Positions 31,700-44,599 of a stretch of 64,000 nt of DNA are shown in pieces (the stretch's first letter is position 1; every line of letters begins with the position of its first letter). The position numbers and the translations under genes are program-made. Under the pieces are notes generated by a model, which saw only the letters and a list, made by a program, of their open reading frames with translations, searched no databases and had not been told where the DNA came from. This stretch comes from Calliopum simillimum (taxonomy: Eukaryota; Arthropoda; Insecta; Diptera; Lauxaniidae). Location of the stretch: positions 39,993,948 to 40,057,947 of the forward strand of contig OX638370.1 in NCBI GenBank assembly GCA_951812925.1, read 5' to 3'.

Positions 31700-31785
31700 T
31701 CACCCGCGTTGGGGTTCGAACCCGGAAACCAAAGCGCAGAGAACTAGCTCCTTATCACATACGCTACAGACTCTTCTGACGTTTT
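31700..31785 (-). mobile_element. tRNA-like SINE head
   Basis: Minus strand: TAGCGTATGTGATAAGGAGC (A-box-like), a tRNA-like anticodon arm, and a perfect B box GGGTTCGAACCCC, then TTTC/TTTTTTTT on the far side. It could be a decayed tRNA gene, but position inside repeats and a poor acceptor stem favour a SINE. Confidence 0.5.
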
Positions 31786-31898
31786 TGTGTAAAATTTGTA
31801 TTTCAAAAGCTTAATCAAATTTTTTTATTTTGAAAAAAAAAAAAAAAAAATTTATGAATTTCGTTTTTAGATTTTATGAACAAGTTCTTACGTTTTAA

Positions 31899-32333
31899 GC
31901 CCAAACTCCAATAGCGCGTTGGCAGTATCAGTGGCAGTTTTCGAAGCAGTATTTTACTGCCAGTATTTGCCTGCCACTGCTGATGTATCCACAATAGCGC
32001 GTCGGCAGTGTCATTGGCAGTGTTCAAATAAAATCCGTTTTCGCGAACAAACACAATAATTTTTTCTTTAATTTTATCGCAACACTCGCAACATATATTT
32101 TAAATTGTCACACATTTGAAAATTTTTATAAATGACGTTTTTCTTTCCAAATTTTTAAGTTCGAAAATATTGAAATGAGAGGCAGCGGCAGTGAATTTAG
32201 AAATAGAGAAAAATTGCACAGCGCTGTGTACTGCCGCTGCTGTATTGTAGTTACTTTCATATAAAGTAGTGCGTTCTAAACTGACAACTATTTTCGAACA
32301 CTGCCACTGCCGACGCGCTATTGGAGTTTGGGC
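31899..32333. mobile_element. MITE with TTAA target duplication (piggyBac-type)
   Basis: A 435-bp element has perfect 20-bp termini GCCCAAACTCCAATAGCGCG / complement, flanked by TTAA (31895-31898 and 32334-32337). Subterminal repeats carry 'aatagcgcgtcggcagtgtca' variants. TTAA targets are diagnostic of piggyBac or Kolobok. With a piggyBac pseudogene nearby (14.7-16.3 kb) the former is attractive, but the ends of that element are not visible for comparison. Confidence 0.78.
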
Positions 32334-32994
32334 TTAACAAATAATTCATAAAAAAAATTTAAGAATATTGTTCTTAGATTTTAAGAAAAATTCTTACATT
32401 TTATGAATAATTCATAAGCGTACGTATGCCTTGTTTAACGTATGATTGAAAATACTTATAGTGTTTTCTTTAACGTCTACTTAAAGAATTTTTTGTATTT
32501 TCTCATGTGTTTTACAAAAAGTTCGAAATTGTCGAACAGTGATATCAACGTAGGTATGTTATTTCAAATTTCATTAAACAAAAAGCTTGTTGTTTGTTAT
32601 CTTTTGTTATTTTGATGTTAGGAAAATATTACACTAAAAGTATTTTTTTTTTTTACAGTGCGGTTTAATTTTAACCATTAAGCTGCAAGTTCTGTATAAG
32701 ACATTTAAGTAGAAGGTGGTCTTTTTGTACTTTATAAAAATAAGCTGTAAGTACTGTGTTTCATATTTTTTCCGTGTAAGTTTGCATTGACCTGTATAGT
32801 GTTGCTAATTAATACGATCTCAAGATACAATAGAAGGTACGTAAGGGTCTTTGAAATCAAGACTGCACTTTGAATCGTTCAGATTTCCGCTTCAGGATAT
32901 AATGTTCTGCAGTCCCCTTGACTGAAGCCAATTTAATCGAATTCTTAAAGTGCAGAACTTTTTTTCAATTTGAAAATTTGTTCGTACTTTCTAT

Positions 32995-33292
32995 TAGAGC
33001 TGGGCCGTGTTTTTTTTGTGGCCCGCGGGCCTCTACTTTTCCGCTACGGGCTCGAGCTTTGAAATCGTGGAATATGAGGCTGAGAATGACAATGGAGTAA
33101 GTCAAATCAAACAAATCATCTTATTAGATTAGAATGTTTGTTTTCTCCTCATATGAAAATCATAATATGGTTGCATCGGGCCGGGCTCGGGCCTCAACAA
33201 TAAATATTCGAGTGGACCCGGGCTTTTTTCAAGTATTTGTTTCGTGTTCGTGCCGGGCCGGGCCTAATTTTTGAAGTCAGACCCCAATTCTA
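32995..33292. mobile_element. hAT-type MITE, copy 2
   Basis: A shorter, diverged relative of 11075-11565. It starts TAGAGCTGGGCCGTG, shares 'atgaggctgagaatgacaat', 'caaatcatcttattagatta' and 'gccgggccgggcctaatttt', and has a perfect 8-bp duplication CTTTCTAT (32987-32994 and 33293-33300). Its right terminus is decayed. Confidence 0.82.
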
Positions 33293-33430
33293 CTTTCTAT
33301 CGTATCATGATATGTATCTATGAAAAATTAAACGAAGCACAAGAAAAAAAAAAGAAAAAGAAAATGTGAAAGCCCTGAGGTCATTGAAATCGAAAACCAT
33401 TACATATTAAATCATATTTTTTAATATATA

Positions 33431-34550
33431 GAGTAACTTCGGGTATTGTGATATAATCTGATAATGTGATATACCAGCTTATTTTCTTAAGAAAACATTT
33501 CACTACTAGAATTTTCTTGTCAACATAAGAGTAAAAGAAAAAAACACTTGCTGCAAGTCAATACGCCCTCGAATATACTTTTTTTCCGTGGTGAAATAAA
33601 TTTTTCTGTTCACTAAAAAGATTTTTGTATGTGCTTTAAGTGTGAATAAAATTTAAATTGTAATAGATATTAAAGCCGAGGTAAAATAATATACTTATTA
33701 GCCACAAATCAGGTGAGTTTTTTATTTGGTATAGTGTGTTTTTTAAAATAACCAGATTGTTTACAAACTGAAATTCGCCCAAGTCGGGTAAAGAGATAAA
33801 CTATATCACATTACCTGCGACGGTTGCAACGGTGTTTACAACGTCCCCATATGAAAAGACTTTGGAAGAGAGCATTCAAAATATTGAAATAAGAACAATA
33901 AAGAAGAGACCTGAGATGAGACCTGAGAAAATACCCGATTTTCAGTGTTAAAATCGAGCAAAACGGAGGAAAGTTTGCATTTTCCGAGTTTCGATCAATG
34001 AACTGAATATTTGTCCATTTTGCAACAAGTCCTTCCAGATAGACACAAAAGTCCAAACCTGGGTGCAATGTTTGCAATGCGAAATAATTTTGGCTTATAG
34101 TGAGTTTCTTCCAAGACGACAAACATTTTTGTATGTGAAACAGCTGTACAAATTTATCGTTTTATATTACATTGATGTAAGGAAATAAACTTGCAATACC
34201 ATCCACATGTGTCCATCATAAGAATTTGGCTTCAAACTTTAATTGCACCATCTAATATTTTTCTTACTAACATGTATATTCGCATTATATTAATAATATG
34301 TATATTTAATTAGGATTGATTTTATCACAATAATTCTGTTGTATTTTACTGTTATTTACTTTTATCCGAACCCTACATATCACATTACTCGCCAATTTTG
34401 TTGAAATATCTCAAAAATAGCTTACCGTATAGAACTTCGAGGCACAATCATTGAGAAACCATAATACATAAAGCGGTAGCAGATTTGCTATGTAAATAAA
34501 GGGTAATTTAAAAAACGAAAATGCCTATATCACATTACCCGAAGTTACTC
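33431..34550. mobile_element. 1.1-kb DNA transposon with TA duplication, non-coding
   Basis: Ends GAGTAACTTCGGGTA / TACCCGAAGTTACTC are flanked by TA on both sides (33429-33430 and 34551-34552). TATCACATTACC-type motifs recur inside (33470, 33805, 34377, 34530). A minus-strand frame of 103 residues (34122-33811) resembles nothing I know. Possibly a non-autonomous Tc1/mariner relative. Confidence 0.68.
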
Positions 34551-34552
34551 TA

Positions 34553-36448
34553 CACTAGTGTGTATTGAAATGTATCGGCGAGTTTTAAGTCCCGATTCCA
34601 CACTCAAATTAAGAATCAGGAAAAAAAAAACAATTCAGGAAATATAAATTTTCTGACTTTAAAATAAATTCCTAGTTGCCCAAATGGCTCTTGTTTATTA
34701 AAAGTGTGTGATTTTGCACTGGAGCCTATCTAACCGTAGATTTTTGTCCAAAAAACACTGCAGATCTCAGTTCGTAGTCCAAAACAACTTATGTATGCAA
34801 ATTTTCAGAGCGATCGTATGACGTGCAGAAGTGTCAGCAAACGAATTAAAACGATTATTTTCAATCAAACGAATAATTTTTGTACTGGAGCCCATCTTCC
34901 TGTACATTTTTTTCAAAAAAAAACATCAGAGTACTCGATTCATCATCAAAAACAAATTATGCATCTAAATTTTGAGAGGGATCGAACAACGCGCTTTGGG
35001 CAAAAATTTAAATTTTTAGAAAAACCGACAACATATCAACTTAAAATTTAAATTTGCTCTCCTGAAAAATTATGAAAACATGCGATACCTAGTTTTGCCA
35101 TTTTTGCACAGATATAATATATGCAAACAATATCGTATACTTTTTTTTTAGAAGAATTCAATTTTTATTTTAATTAGTGCACTAACGAGCGAGGCAGGAG
35201 AATGAGTATTTCATAGTAAAAAAATTTAAATAATTCTTTTTATTTTTAGCTATTTATGTGGTTTTGCATCCCGGGTTTTTGAATGGTACATTTGCCGGAG
35301 AATCACTCATTTCGAAAAGTAGGAGGATTCATTTATCTTACGAAAACTAGGACAAACTAAAAATTGGCGAAAGGCGAAATGTGGGACGTTTGAAAATTTC
35401 ATCGAAAAGTAGGATGTTTATTGATGCCCGTGGTGAAAAACAGAATGTTTCATATTTTTTATCGAAAAGTAGGATGTCCTGCGGGAATCGATTTGTGTTA
35501 TTAATGTATTCATTTTAAGTAAACCATAATATTCATTAAGATTATTCGTACATTGATGGCTCTTAAGAAAAACTACGTGTTTCATACTTTCGTACAAAAA
35601 TTAGGATGTTTCACACTGAATGAATACATAATGAATCATTCTATTTACTTTTCGATACTTCGTATCGTGAATACCTCTATTATTTGCAAAAAAAAAAAAA
35701 AAACAACCAAGTTCACATTATTCGTACTGCATGAAGTATTTGTTATCATATGGTTACTATTATAATTAGCATTTTACATCATTGTGCAACAGTTGTGTAA
35801 GTTAATTATTGCATATTTATTGGTGTTATATGTATTTTAACATTTGTTTGTATGAAGTAGGTATGTAGCGTTTTGAATTTATGAATTTATTTTATGTTAA
35901 ATACCTATTTTCATAATTTATTCTAAAAACATTTAAAACTTTTATATTTTTTAATTTTCTTTTATTTTTTTATTTTTTTTGTTTCTTTCAATATAATTAT
36001 AATATAGATCTGCGTAAATAAATGTTAAATTATAGCAAATGTAAGTATATGTAGATATAAGTACATACATAAGATAGTATATGAAATTATTATTTTTCTC
36101 CTTGATTGCAATATGCAATTCATTAAGCTTTATTTTCAAGTCATATATTTGATATTTTCTTTTTTAATATAATATCATATGCAATTCAACGTATCAACGT
36201 ATTTCGAGTCGTTTTGCAATTTTCACTCAGAAAAATTTTTTTCCTTCAGTTCAAAAGCAACTTCTGTTTAAAGTTTTGTTAGGAAAACCCAAAAAAAAAA
36301 AATGATATGGTAGTTGGAATATTTTGTTAAATTATTTCGTTTTTCTTTCTGATTTTGATAAATAAGCAATAATTAATTAAGTGTTGCCATTAAAAGCCTT
36401 AAACTATGCAATGCAAAAAGATTTTCTTACTCGATTGAATTTTTAGAT
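34553..36448. other. Non-coding stretch with local duplication
   Basis: 34711-35045 holds two diverged ~160-bp units ('ttttg.actggagcc.atct', 'atg.atcaaattttgagag.gatcg'). 35165-35320 (gtgcactaa.gagcg, 'tttttgaatggtacatttg.cggagaatcac') is repeated at about 50690-50910. The rest is AT-rich with no gene seen. Confidence 0.4.
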
Positions 36449-36760
36449 CAAGGGTGTCAGCGTAGAATTAAAATGAACCAATTTTGGCTCGCCTACAACA
36501 CCAACAATATTTCAAGATTTTCCGAATTTCTCGGAACTTCAAAACCCATGAAAATTGTATTTTGATGTTTCACTACTCCGCATCAAATTTGAGTTTAATT
36601 CCGGTTCGTATAAAAACAAAATAAAAACAATTTTTTCATGGGTGTTGTAGTTCCGAGAAATTTGAAAAATATATATTGTAATATTGTGTTTGTTGTAGAC
36701 TAGCCAAAACTCTACGCTGACAGCGCTTGGCTTAATAATTTTCAAAGGCTGACACCCTTG
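36449..36760. mobile_element. 312-bp palindromic MITE
   Basis: CAAGGGTGTCAG / CTGACACCCTTG ends; most of the unit folds on itself (CTACAACACC, TTTCTCGGAACT, ACCCATGAAAA and complements). The right end carries an extra ~26 bp between two copies of CTGACA. Flanking 8-mers match only at 5 of 8 positions. Confidence 0.65.
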
Positions 36761-39700
36761 AAATAGATTATGCAAAATTATGCAACTATTTTATTCATTT
36801 GAGATTAGCAATTTTTCTTTTGGACTTGATAATTTAACTTACAGCTTTGATTGATTCTTATGTCTCTAATGCGAAAGGAAAGTAATCTAGAAGCTTCCCA
36901 GCGAACATATGGAAGATCTTTGTGTCTTCCATTATTTTGGGATGCATTTATAAATCTCCCACGCGAGCTTTCCGCGAGTAACAGAAGATTCTCTTAACAC
37001 TCTACCGGAAGATCATTGCAAATCAAACATCTTTGCGATGAACTTACAACTCTTCCTGTCGCGTCTTGCGCGACAAAACTTCAGCGCGATCAACAGAAGA
37101 TTCTTTTATCACACTTCTGGAATATCATTAAAGCTTAAAGCTCTTACAGGCTATTAAAAAAATAATATCTTAAGACTATTTTGTAAGATAGTTGGAAATC
37201 TAACTTCTTCACGAATAACTTACAACTCTTCGAGATGAGTTTTACACGATACAATACGACATGTCATATCAGCTCATGAGAAATTTTTAAAAAATTTATA
37301 ATATTTTTTTTCTAAAGGGCAATATTTCCCGGTATTTTTCACGAAGCAAAATGTCAAATTCAGAGAAAAAAAATTTAAATGAGATCCCAATAACTATTTT
37401 TGGTTGATTTGCGTTCGTTAATTCCGAATCTGGGCACGACTTATCTTCATCATGTCTGTAATTTAAGTAATCCTCGATTTGAACCGCAGAACACTATTTA
37501 TACTTAGACATATGACTGATATCTAGGAAGAAGCTTAGCTCAGTTTTCTGATCTATATCTATACTTTCGGAAATATCATCCACTGAAGTAATGAAATCAC
37601 AACTCCATAAAAATTTAATTTAGTCCTTTACATAGAATTGCGATAATCCAATTGAAAAAGGTAAAAGTTAAGTTTAAAACAGAAAACTAGAACTCCAGGA
37701 TGCCGTTGGCCAAGGTGAGCTACGTTATTGCCTGACTGGAAAAAGCGTTTTCTGCACTTTGGAGTAGGATATTTCGGATCTCAGGCCTTATAGAGAAAAA
37801 CAATTGCAATGTTTGGATTCAGTTATATCAAATTAATCACAAAAAGGTGTAGAGAATAAGAAGAAGAAGGATCTTATCTTCAAAATAATAGAAAAATAAA
37901 GTTATTTTTCTCAAAAATTTACTTTTAACAGCAACAAATGTTATTGAAAATGCTACAGTTCTTTTGTTAATGTACAGGTAATATTAAAATAAATAAATAT
38001 TTCCTTATTGATTATATATTTTTTATTCCAGTGCAAGTCTGTATATAATACGTTATTTATTTCCTTCTCACAAATTGCACCGTAGAATAATTTGTTTTTT
38101 TGTTTTTTTTAACAGGCATGAATTATATTTTTGAAAAAAGTTAGTTCTTATCGATTTTCCTAACATTTATTGTATCATGTGAAAATAAAATAAAAAATCT
38201 CATAAATAGAGTTTTTTTTTGCAATTTTAGAAAAATCCAAAGCTTTTAAAACTCTAAACTTTAAGAGCGATTTTATTTTTGCAAACTTATTACTTTGATA
38301 AGTATATAAAAAGATTTCAATTTTAAAACATAAAGTACACATATTAAGACGGATTGAATAGTTTAACCGGACTGGCTTAAAAATATCGGAAAGTTTGGTT
38401 GATTTGGAGGAAGTTTTGTCGAAGAAAGCATATATTTTTAGTACATTTAACCCCCCGATAATTATAAAATGTATTTACTCATATCGATTTTTATTAAGTC
38501 TAGGAAACAAAGGAATTTTCTGGGAAATAATTTCAAGTGAATTTATTTTACCGGAATAATCTTTATCAACACATGAAAAATAAAATGTGGAAAGTGGATT
38601 GCGATATTGTTTTCGCGAAAAAAATTATTCAAGGTCAAAGATTGCAAAAATCTTTATGGAATTTTTTTGAACTTTTTTTTTCGAAAATTTTTTTTTTTTT
38701 AATTTTTTAAAAATTATACAAAGAAAAAAAAAATTTTCAAAAATTTCACACATATTCCTTGGACGATTCTAAGGATTTTATGCCTAGTAAACTTTTTTCG
38801 TAAGATGCCTTAATCTTGAGTAAGCAAAGAGTTTTGCCTGCCGTGGGCGTTCAGAAGCCAAAAACCCTCATCTAGCGACCGAATCCCATCTTGAGTCATA
38901 CGTCATCATAAATTATGCTTTAATTTAAAGTACTCTAAAAAAATTTAAGTGGGATTTTTTTTTTAAAAAAAACTCAAAAGTATTTTTAAGTTTATAAAAT
39001 TTTGGTGAAAAAAAATATTTTCACCAAGTAATATTTTTTTATTAAAAGAACACTTAAAAATAAATGGGACCAGTTACTTAGATATATTAATTTACAAACC
39101 TTGGTGTAAACTATAAATTTTTGAAAAAACACCCTTTTCATGAAAATCACTAAAAACGCCAACTTTAACACCCTTTACTTTAAGAACAAATAGTAAATAC
39201 TAGGACCAAATCCTCCCGGATTATTGTTCTTGCACACCAGGACTACCATATTGCCAAATTTGAGCGAAATCGGAGACAAACAAATTTTCAGCTGGTACGC
39301 TGTGCGTGTTTTGCTTTATATATATTCATCTATGTCAAACAAACAAACTTTTTGGATATTATTCTACGGTGTATTTTTATGTTTCAATTTTTTTTTTTTT
39401 TTTTTCTTGAAAAGTTAATAAGTTATTTTTTATTAAATTTTTAATTTTTTTTTTTTTTTGTTTCACATATTTATATATTTACTTTGGTTTGCAGTTTTTT
39501 CTTTATTTATTAATTTTCATTACTTTGGCGTTGTTGTTTTTTATACTAAAAATAATTATTGCAACAAATTTGTAAGTACTACTACTTCAATTCATGTAAG
39601 TATATGTTTGTATGTTTTCTCTTTATTTCAGCTTAAGCAAATTTAACTTATTTTATATAAATAGTTTACTCATAATTTATCTATATATGTAGTATCATTG

Positions 39701-40189
39701 TTTGTTTTTTAAATATTAATTTTTTTATTGTTCTTGACTAAACTTCTTTGTTGTTGTTTGTTCTAAATTATAAAATTCTGCTATTTTGTTTTTATTTTCT
39801 TGTTGAGTAAAATTAAAATTTAGTTTTTTCCTCTTTGTCTATTTCTATTTATATGTATGTATCTTCGGTGTAATTTTTTATTTTGTTGCAGTTGCTTTTA
39901 AACTTTTAGAGTATTTTCTTTTTTGAAAATTTGTAACCCTTCTTATACATTTAATATATTCGTATAATATTTCAATAAATATGTTGTAGTTTTGTAGTAA
40001 ATTTATTACATTGCATACGCTAGCGAAATGTTGTAGATTCCTAATAGGTGGGTTGTTGATATTCCATGCCTTGTTGTTCATTACCTTAAAAAAATAAATT
40101 AATTTAAGAAATTTTGAAAATACATTTGTAATACACGCGACTATTTTATAATTTGACTTAAGACGGTCGTATTTTTTTATATACTTATA
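36761..40189. other. Non-coding stretch with a mariner scrap
   Basis: 36880-37260 contains repeated 'agaagattct.tta.cac.ct.c.ggaa.atcatt' blocks. 37690-37800 matches the 5' coding end of the 23.6-kb mariner (tttctgcacttt...cggatctcag). 38640-39120 and 39380-40080 are T- or A-rich. No gene found. Confidence 0.4.
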
Positions 40190-41148
40190 ATGGTGTATCG
40201 CATAAGGTTACGAAGCTTCTGGGAGATGTAAAGGAGGCCTAGATTAACAAAAAATTGCACTTAAAAGGGGGTTTTAAGCTATCCCCTCAGGAATTATAAG
40301 GTTAAAACTGATCTTTTGACTTGTTTTAAAAAAAAAAAAAAAACTTATTTGATGAGAAAATATTTTTATAAGGAACTTGTAGCTAATTTTATGGGCTTTC
40401 TAAGAGTGTATTTGTTTTATATGATTGAAAATGATTCGCAAAGTTCTGGAACTTTAAAGTTGATATTTTAAATTTTTCTTCCTATTATTTGACTTTGGCG
40501 GACATTTTAGTTTAAAAAGTCCTATCAACTAACCTTTTTATAATTTTGTTTGGTAGTACATTCGACATACCAATTTTTTTAATTAAGGTCAGAAAAAAAT
40601 ACATTTCAAGAACAATCCGTTTGAAGGCTCCAGTAGATAAAGGGCAGAGCGTAAGCAACATAACGCATACGAGTAATCCGTTGTTACATAAGTAGAAAGT
40701 ATTTTTTCCGTCCACAAATTAAAAACTTGGTATGATAAATGTGCCACCAAATTAAAGAAAATTTAAAAAGGATTCCAATAAAAATTATAAAAAGGCATAT
40801 TAATAGGAACTTTTTTATACTAAAATGGCCGCAAAAAACCAAAAAATAAGTAAAAAGATTTGAAATATCAACTTTAATGGTCCAGAATGATGCGAAATCC
40901 TTTTAAGCTTTATTAACCAAATATACTCTTAGAATGCGCATACAATTAGCTAAAACTTTTCTATAAAAATATTTTCTCTGAAACTTTAGGGTAACTCAAT
41001 AAATTTTTTTTTGTAAAAGAACAAGTCAGTTTTAATCCTATAACTTCTCAGGGGTACATTTAAGACCCCCTTCAGGTGCAATTTTTTGTTAGTTTAGGAC
41101 TCTTCTATCAATTCCCAGAAGCTTTGTAGCCTTATGCGATACACCCTG
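40190..41148. mobile_element. Foldback element with ~300-bp arms
   Basis: Left arm 40191-40485 (TGGTGTATCGCATAAGG...) and right arm 40850-41146 (...CCTTATGCGATACACCCTG) are inverted copies. The centre is about 360 bp and non-coding. The right arm is the intact counterpart of 8935-9156 plus 10954-11030, which shows where that copy was interrupted. Confidence 0.72.
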
Positions 41149-41489
41149 TAAAATATACATAGTTTGCTTCATATGCATGGAACGAAAACCAGTTTTTCAT
41201 TGATTAGTATTGTATGGAACATTATGACTTATTTGATAAAATGTCGAGTATCTCGAAAAGTATTTTAGTCTCATTTATGAAATTCAGCACATTTAGCCAA
41301 TTTATCAATAAACTCTTTAGTTTAAATATCGATGATACTTTTTTAGAGCAATTTTTTCTTAAAGGTTCAAACCTTTTTTTGCTATCATTAGGAAATATTG
41401 TTGCTATTTCCAGAAAGATGGCAATTCTCTCGGACTGACTGCCCGCGATTTAAAACACTTAAAAAAATCAAATTTAGTTGTAGATTACA

Positions 41490-41640
41490 ATAAAAATTAG
41501 TCAGACTGGGGCGTTGATCTTGCTCTCGTTTGGGTCATAGGCCATAGCGATATCGAGGGCAACGAAGAAGCTGACAAACTGGCAAGGCATGGCTCCTCCA
41601 GCGCGGTGCGAGTTCATACCCCACTAGGTCTAGTAAAGAA
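41490..41640 (+). pseudogene. LINE RNase H fragment
   Basis: An open segment translates to L-V-W-V-I-G-H-S-D-I-E-G-N-E-E-A-D-K-L-A, the conserved RNase H motif of I/R1/Jockey-type LINEs (V-P-G-H-x-x-x-x-G-N-E-x-A-D). It stops abruptly at about 41640, where the 41641-43262 repeat begins. Confidence 0.7.
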
Positions 41641-43262
41641 GCGGATCTTCTCATCTTTCTCTTCTTATACGAGATAAAATTGTATGTACTTATGTATGTA
41701 TGTTTGGAACGGGCAAAACTTTTTCTCGAAAACGGCAACAGCAATTTTAATGAAACTTCGGATAATGTTAGATATTAACACACAATAAAGAATGAGCAAG
41801 GTTTAAACTTTGCAAATGCTCACCAGGAGGCGTGGCACCGCCCTAAATTTAAAATTTGATTTAGTAATAACTCGCAAACCATACAAGGTATTTGAATGAA
41901 ATTTTGGGAGCGGATACTGCTCAAAACACACGAAAAGTGGGCGGGATCGAATAAGTGCCACGCCCACTTTTTAACCCTTAAAAATTTTGATTCAATATTA
42001 CTCGAAAACGACTCCAACAACTTTGATGAAAATTTAGGAGGTATTACCTCTACAAACAGGGATTAGTATGTAATATGCCGTTATATTGGGAAAACTCGTT
42101 GAAGAAAACTAAAAATCATTCTAAAATTAATTAGGGAAAGCCCTGCTATAGGGCATCTCTCATCTGAATTGGATTAAAATATCGCCGTTGCGCGTGGAAC
42201 TTCCCATACAAGCAAAATACGTTTAATGCTGTTTTTCGCAAATGTAACAAGGCATTTCAATGAAATTTGGTATGAAGATATTGTTTAATAATACCTTGTA
42301 ATAAAAGAAAAGTGCCACGCCCACTTTTTAACCCTTGAAAATTTTGATTGAATATTACTCGAAAACGACTCCAACAATTTTAATGAAAATTTAAGAGACT
42401 GAATCCCTGAAAAGAAGTATTAATATGTGATATGCCGTTATATTAAAAAAAAACTCGTGAAGGGCGTGGCAATGCCCACAAAAATATAAAACGCTTTAAA
42501 AAGAAAACTACTTAAGAAATTGTTCTAAATTAAACTACTTGCTATTAGGCACCTTCGATCTAAAAGTGGGCAAAATATCGCCGGTGCGCGTGGAACGTCC
42601 CATACAAGTAAAACACATTAAATGCTATTTCTCGCAAATGGTACAACATATTTTGATTAAATTTGGTAAGAGGGTCTGGATCATGAGTATCTAAAGCATA
42701 TCGAAAAGTGGGCGTTGTTCAATAATTGCCACGCCCACTTTCTACCAAAATAAAAAATTTTAGTTAATAACTCAGGCGCAAAAAAAAATTAAATGAACTC
42801 TTTATGTCTTATGTACTTTTCGACGCTGAGTCCGTCTTGAAAGCAGAACTGTCATTATAACATCAGTATTTTGAAATGTCCTTGCTTGAAGTTGAAGAAA
42901 ACGCTGTGTTCAGTCCTGTACAGCGTAGTTACAAAAAAAGGTGATATCAAAATATCCTTTCGGATTTTTCCAATAGGTCTCTTACTTTTCGATACATAAA
43001 ACGAAAAGTTTTGGGTGCGTGGCATGTCCCACTTATTTATTTTAGGTAGAATGCCCCAAAAAAAATGTAAAGTTTTTGATATTTTCTATACCATCCGATA
43101 CTTTGCGAGTTTTTTCTTATTATTATTCTCATCGGTTAATATATCAATTTGAAAGCATGACCATACGAGTATCATAACAAAACAAAGTTATGAATAAAAA
43201 CATCGACTAAAATAATAAGATCAGATTGTTGACCGAGCAGGGATCGGTCTCCAGGTACTATT
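41641..43262. mobile_element. Dispersed Helitron-like repeat, copy 2
   Basis: Full-length homologue of 9157-10953, from 'tctttctcttcttatacgag' to the terminal hairpin GACCGAgcagggaTCGGTC and TCCAGG. Here the 3' hairpin stem is perfect (6 bp). It contains the diverged hammerhead-like region on the minus strand at about 42797-42860, with GAAA present but the CTGATGA half changed. Inserted directly after the RNase H fragment. Confidence 0.6.
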
Positions 43263-44400
43263 ACTTAACCGAGGCGAAAACTAATTGAAAAGTATTGACT
43301 TCATGTAGGATATCCAGGTCAATCTGGCCTTAAAATAACAGTTTAAAAATCACTTATTTACTAGCTAATAATCGAATTAATATAGCAAGAACTACGCAGT
43401 TTCAATTGGGCTGAAAATCTATGTACCCCTTTCAACTCCTTTCGGAGTTTCTGAGATTTAAACAAGCAAAAATCTCTTGAAAACTTTCTCTGTGAGCTCT
43501 GGCTTGAGCTAGATTTAAATCACTAGGATAACTTTTCTTCAATACACTCAGCGAAATTGGCGTCATCAAAATCGGCTCGCTGCTCAATTACCTTAATAGG
43601 ACTAACTGGATATAAATATCGTTAGCAAGGTATTTCCACAATCACCTGCTCCAGCCCGTCGGATCATACTTGTGGTATGAAAATGGCACATTTAGTGTAA
43701 TACCCGTAGTATATTAGCAACATAAACAATAATTTAATCTAAAATCTAAAGATCCGAACATTTAGAGTGGTCGTTGGTATGAAAGATGTATCACCATCTG
43801 AACAAAATTTGTTTGATTTCTGTTCAGAACTTGCCCGAACCAATCATAGTGGTATTGCTTAAATTAAATACACAAGTATAGTACTTTAAAATTACCTAAA
43901 ATTACTCCTTATCAAAATGATCTCCCTTTTCCTACACATTTAATATTTGTTGGAGTAGTAATATTAAATTGTGTGCCAGACATATGTATATAAAACATTT
44001 TTGAAAGATTGCAGTTTTATAACCAAATGGTGATCTCTTCAATCGATTTTATTTTCATATAAAAGGTTATGAATTGCATCATCCTGATGATAAGAAATCT
44101 TTTGTGTAGCCTTTTTCCATATTAGAATAATTCTAGACTATTTGGATCGGCAAATTTTAAAAGGGCGGAAGTTAATGAAGAGACAAAAGTAATGTCATAC
44201 AAATTAATTATATGCCATAATAATCGGTTATTTGACGGATATCATTTTTTCAACACAATTACCATTAATTTCACACTACCAAGTAAGCTTTTTGTGAAAA
44301 CAGAGACCAATTTAATTCCAACAAAATGTCAAATTGAATATTAAATTAGACCAAGTGTAAATTTGTTAATTAATTATTATTATAGGCTTAATTGGTCAGT
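43263..44400. other. Non-coding stretch, nothing recognised
   Basis: AT-rich without clear repeat ends or coding features. Confidence 0.35.
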
Positions 44401-44448
44401 GAAATAATATGTAAAAAATAGTAAAAACGACTATTTTACATTTACTCC

Positions 44449-44489
44449 CTACGTTTCGGTGATATGAATGTCACCTTCATCAGGGGTAG
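44449..44489 (-). ncRNA. Hammerhead-like motif of Penelope/retrozyme type (candidate)
   Basis: On the minus strand, CTAC-CCC-CTGATGA-A is followed by GGTGA/TCACC (stem II, 8-nt loop), then GAAAC and GTAG. Both conserved core halves (CUGAUGA and GAAA) are intact with correct spacing, closed by a CTAC/GTAG stem. Hammerheads with this compact form, which need a partner copy to complete stem III, are known from Penelope-like elements. A second hairpin (44402-44435) lies 3' of it. No reverse transcriptase is attached. Confidence 0.42.
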
Positions 44490-44599
44490 TTTATTAAATC
44501 TTTGAACAAAAAGAAAACAATATTTAAAACACAAACATTTTTGAAAAATGAAAACAAAAACTTACAGAAGAAATTACATTAAAAAACAGAAGCAAACAA

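Larger units (their letters stand above)
30170..32545. mobile_element. Second, loaded copy of the 26.5-kb foldback family
   Basis: 30180-30300 matches 26710-26830, and 32465-32540 matches 27770-27855 in inverted orientation. The 2.1 kb between includes AACCCATTA-CATCCC-type repeat blocks (30450-30850), AT-rich 'atgaac..cgttctta' repeats (31080-31330 and 32340-32420), a SINE head and the TTAA MITE. Confidence 0.5.

Noticed and set aside
31700..31785. Functional tRNA gene
   Set aside because: Same reasons; no clean acceptor stem and a repeat-rich setting.
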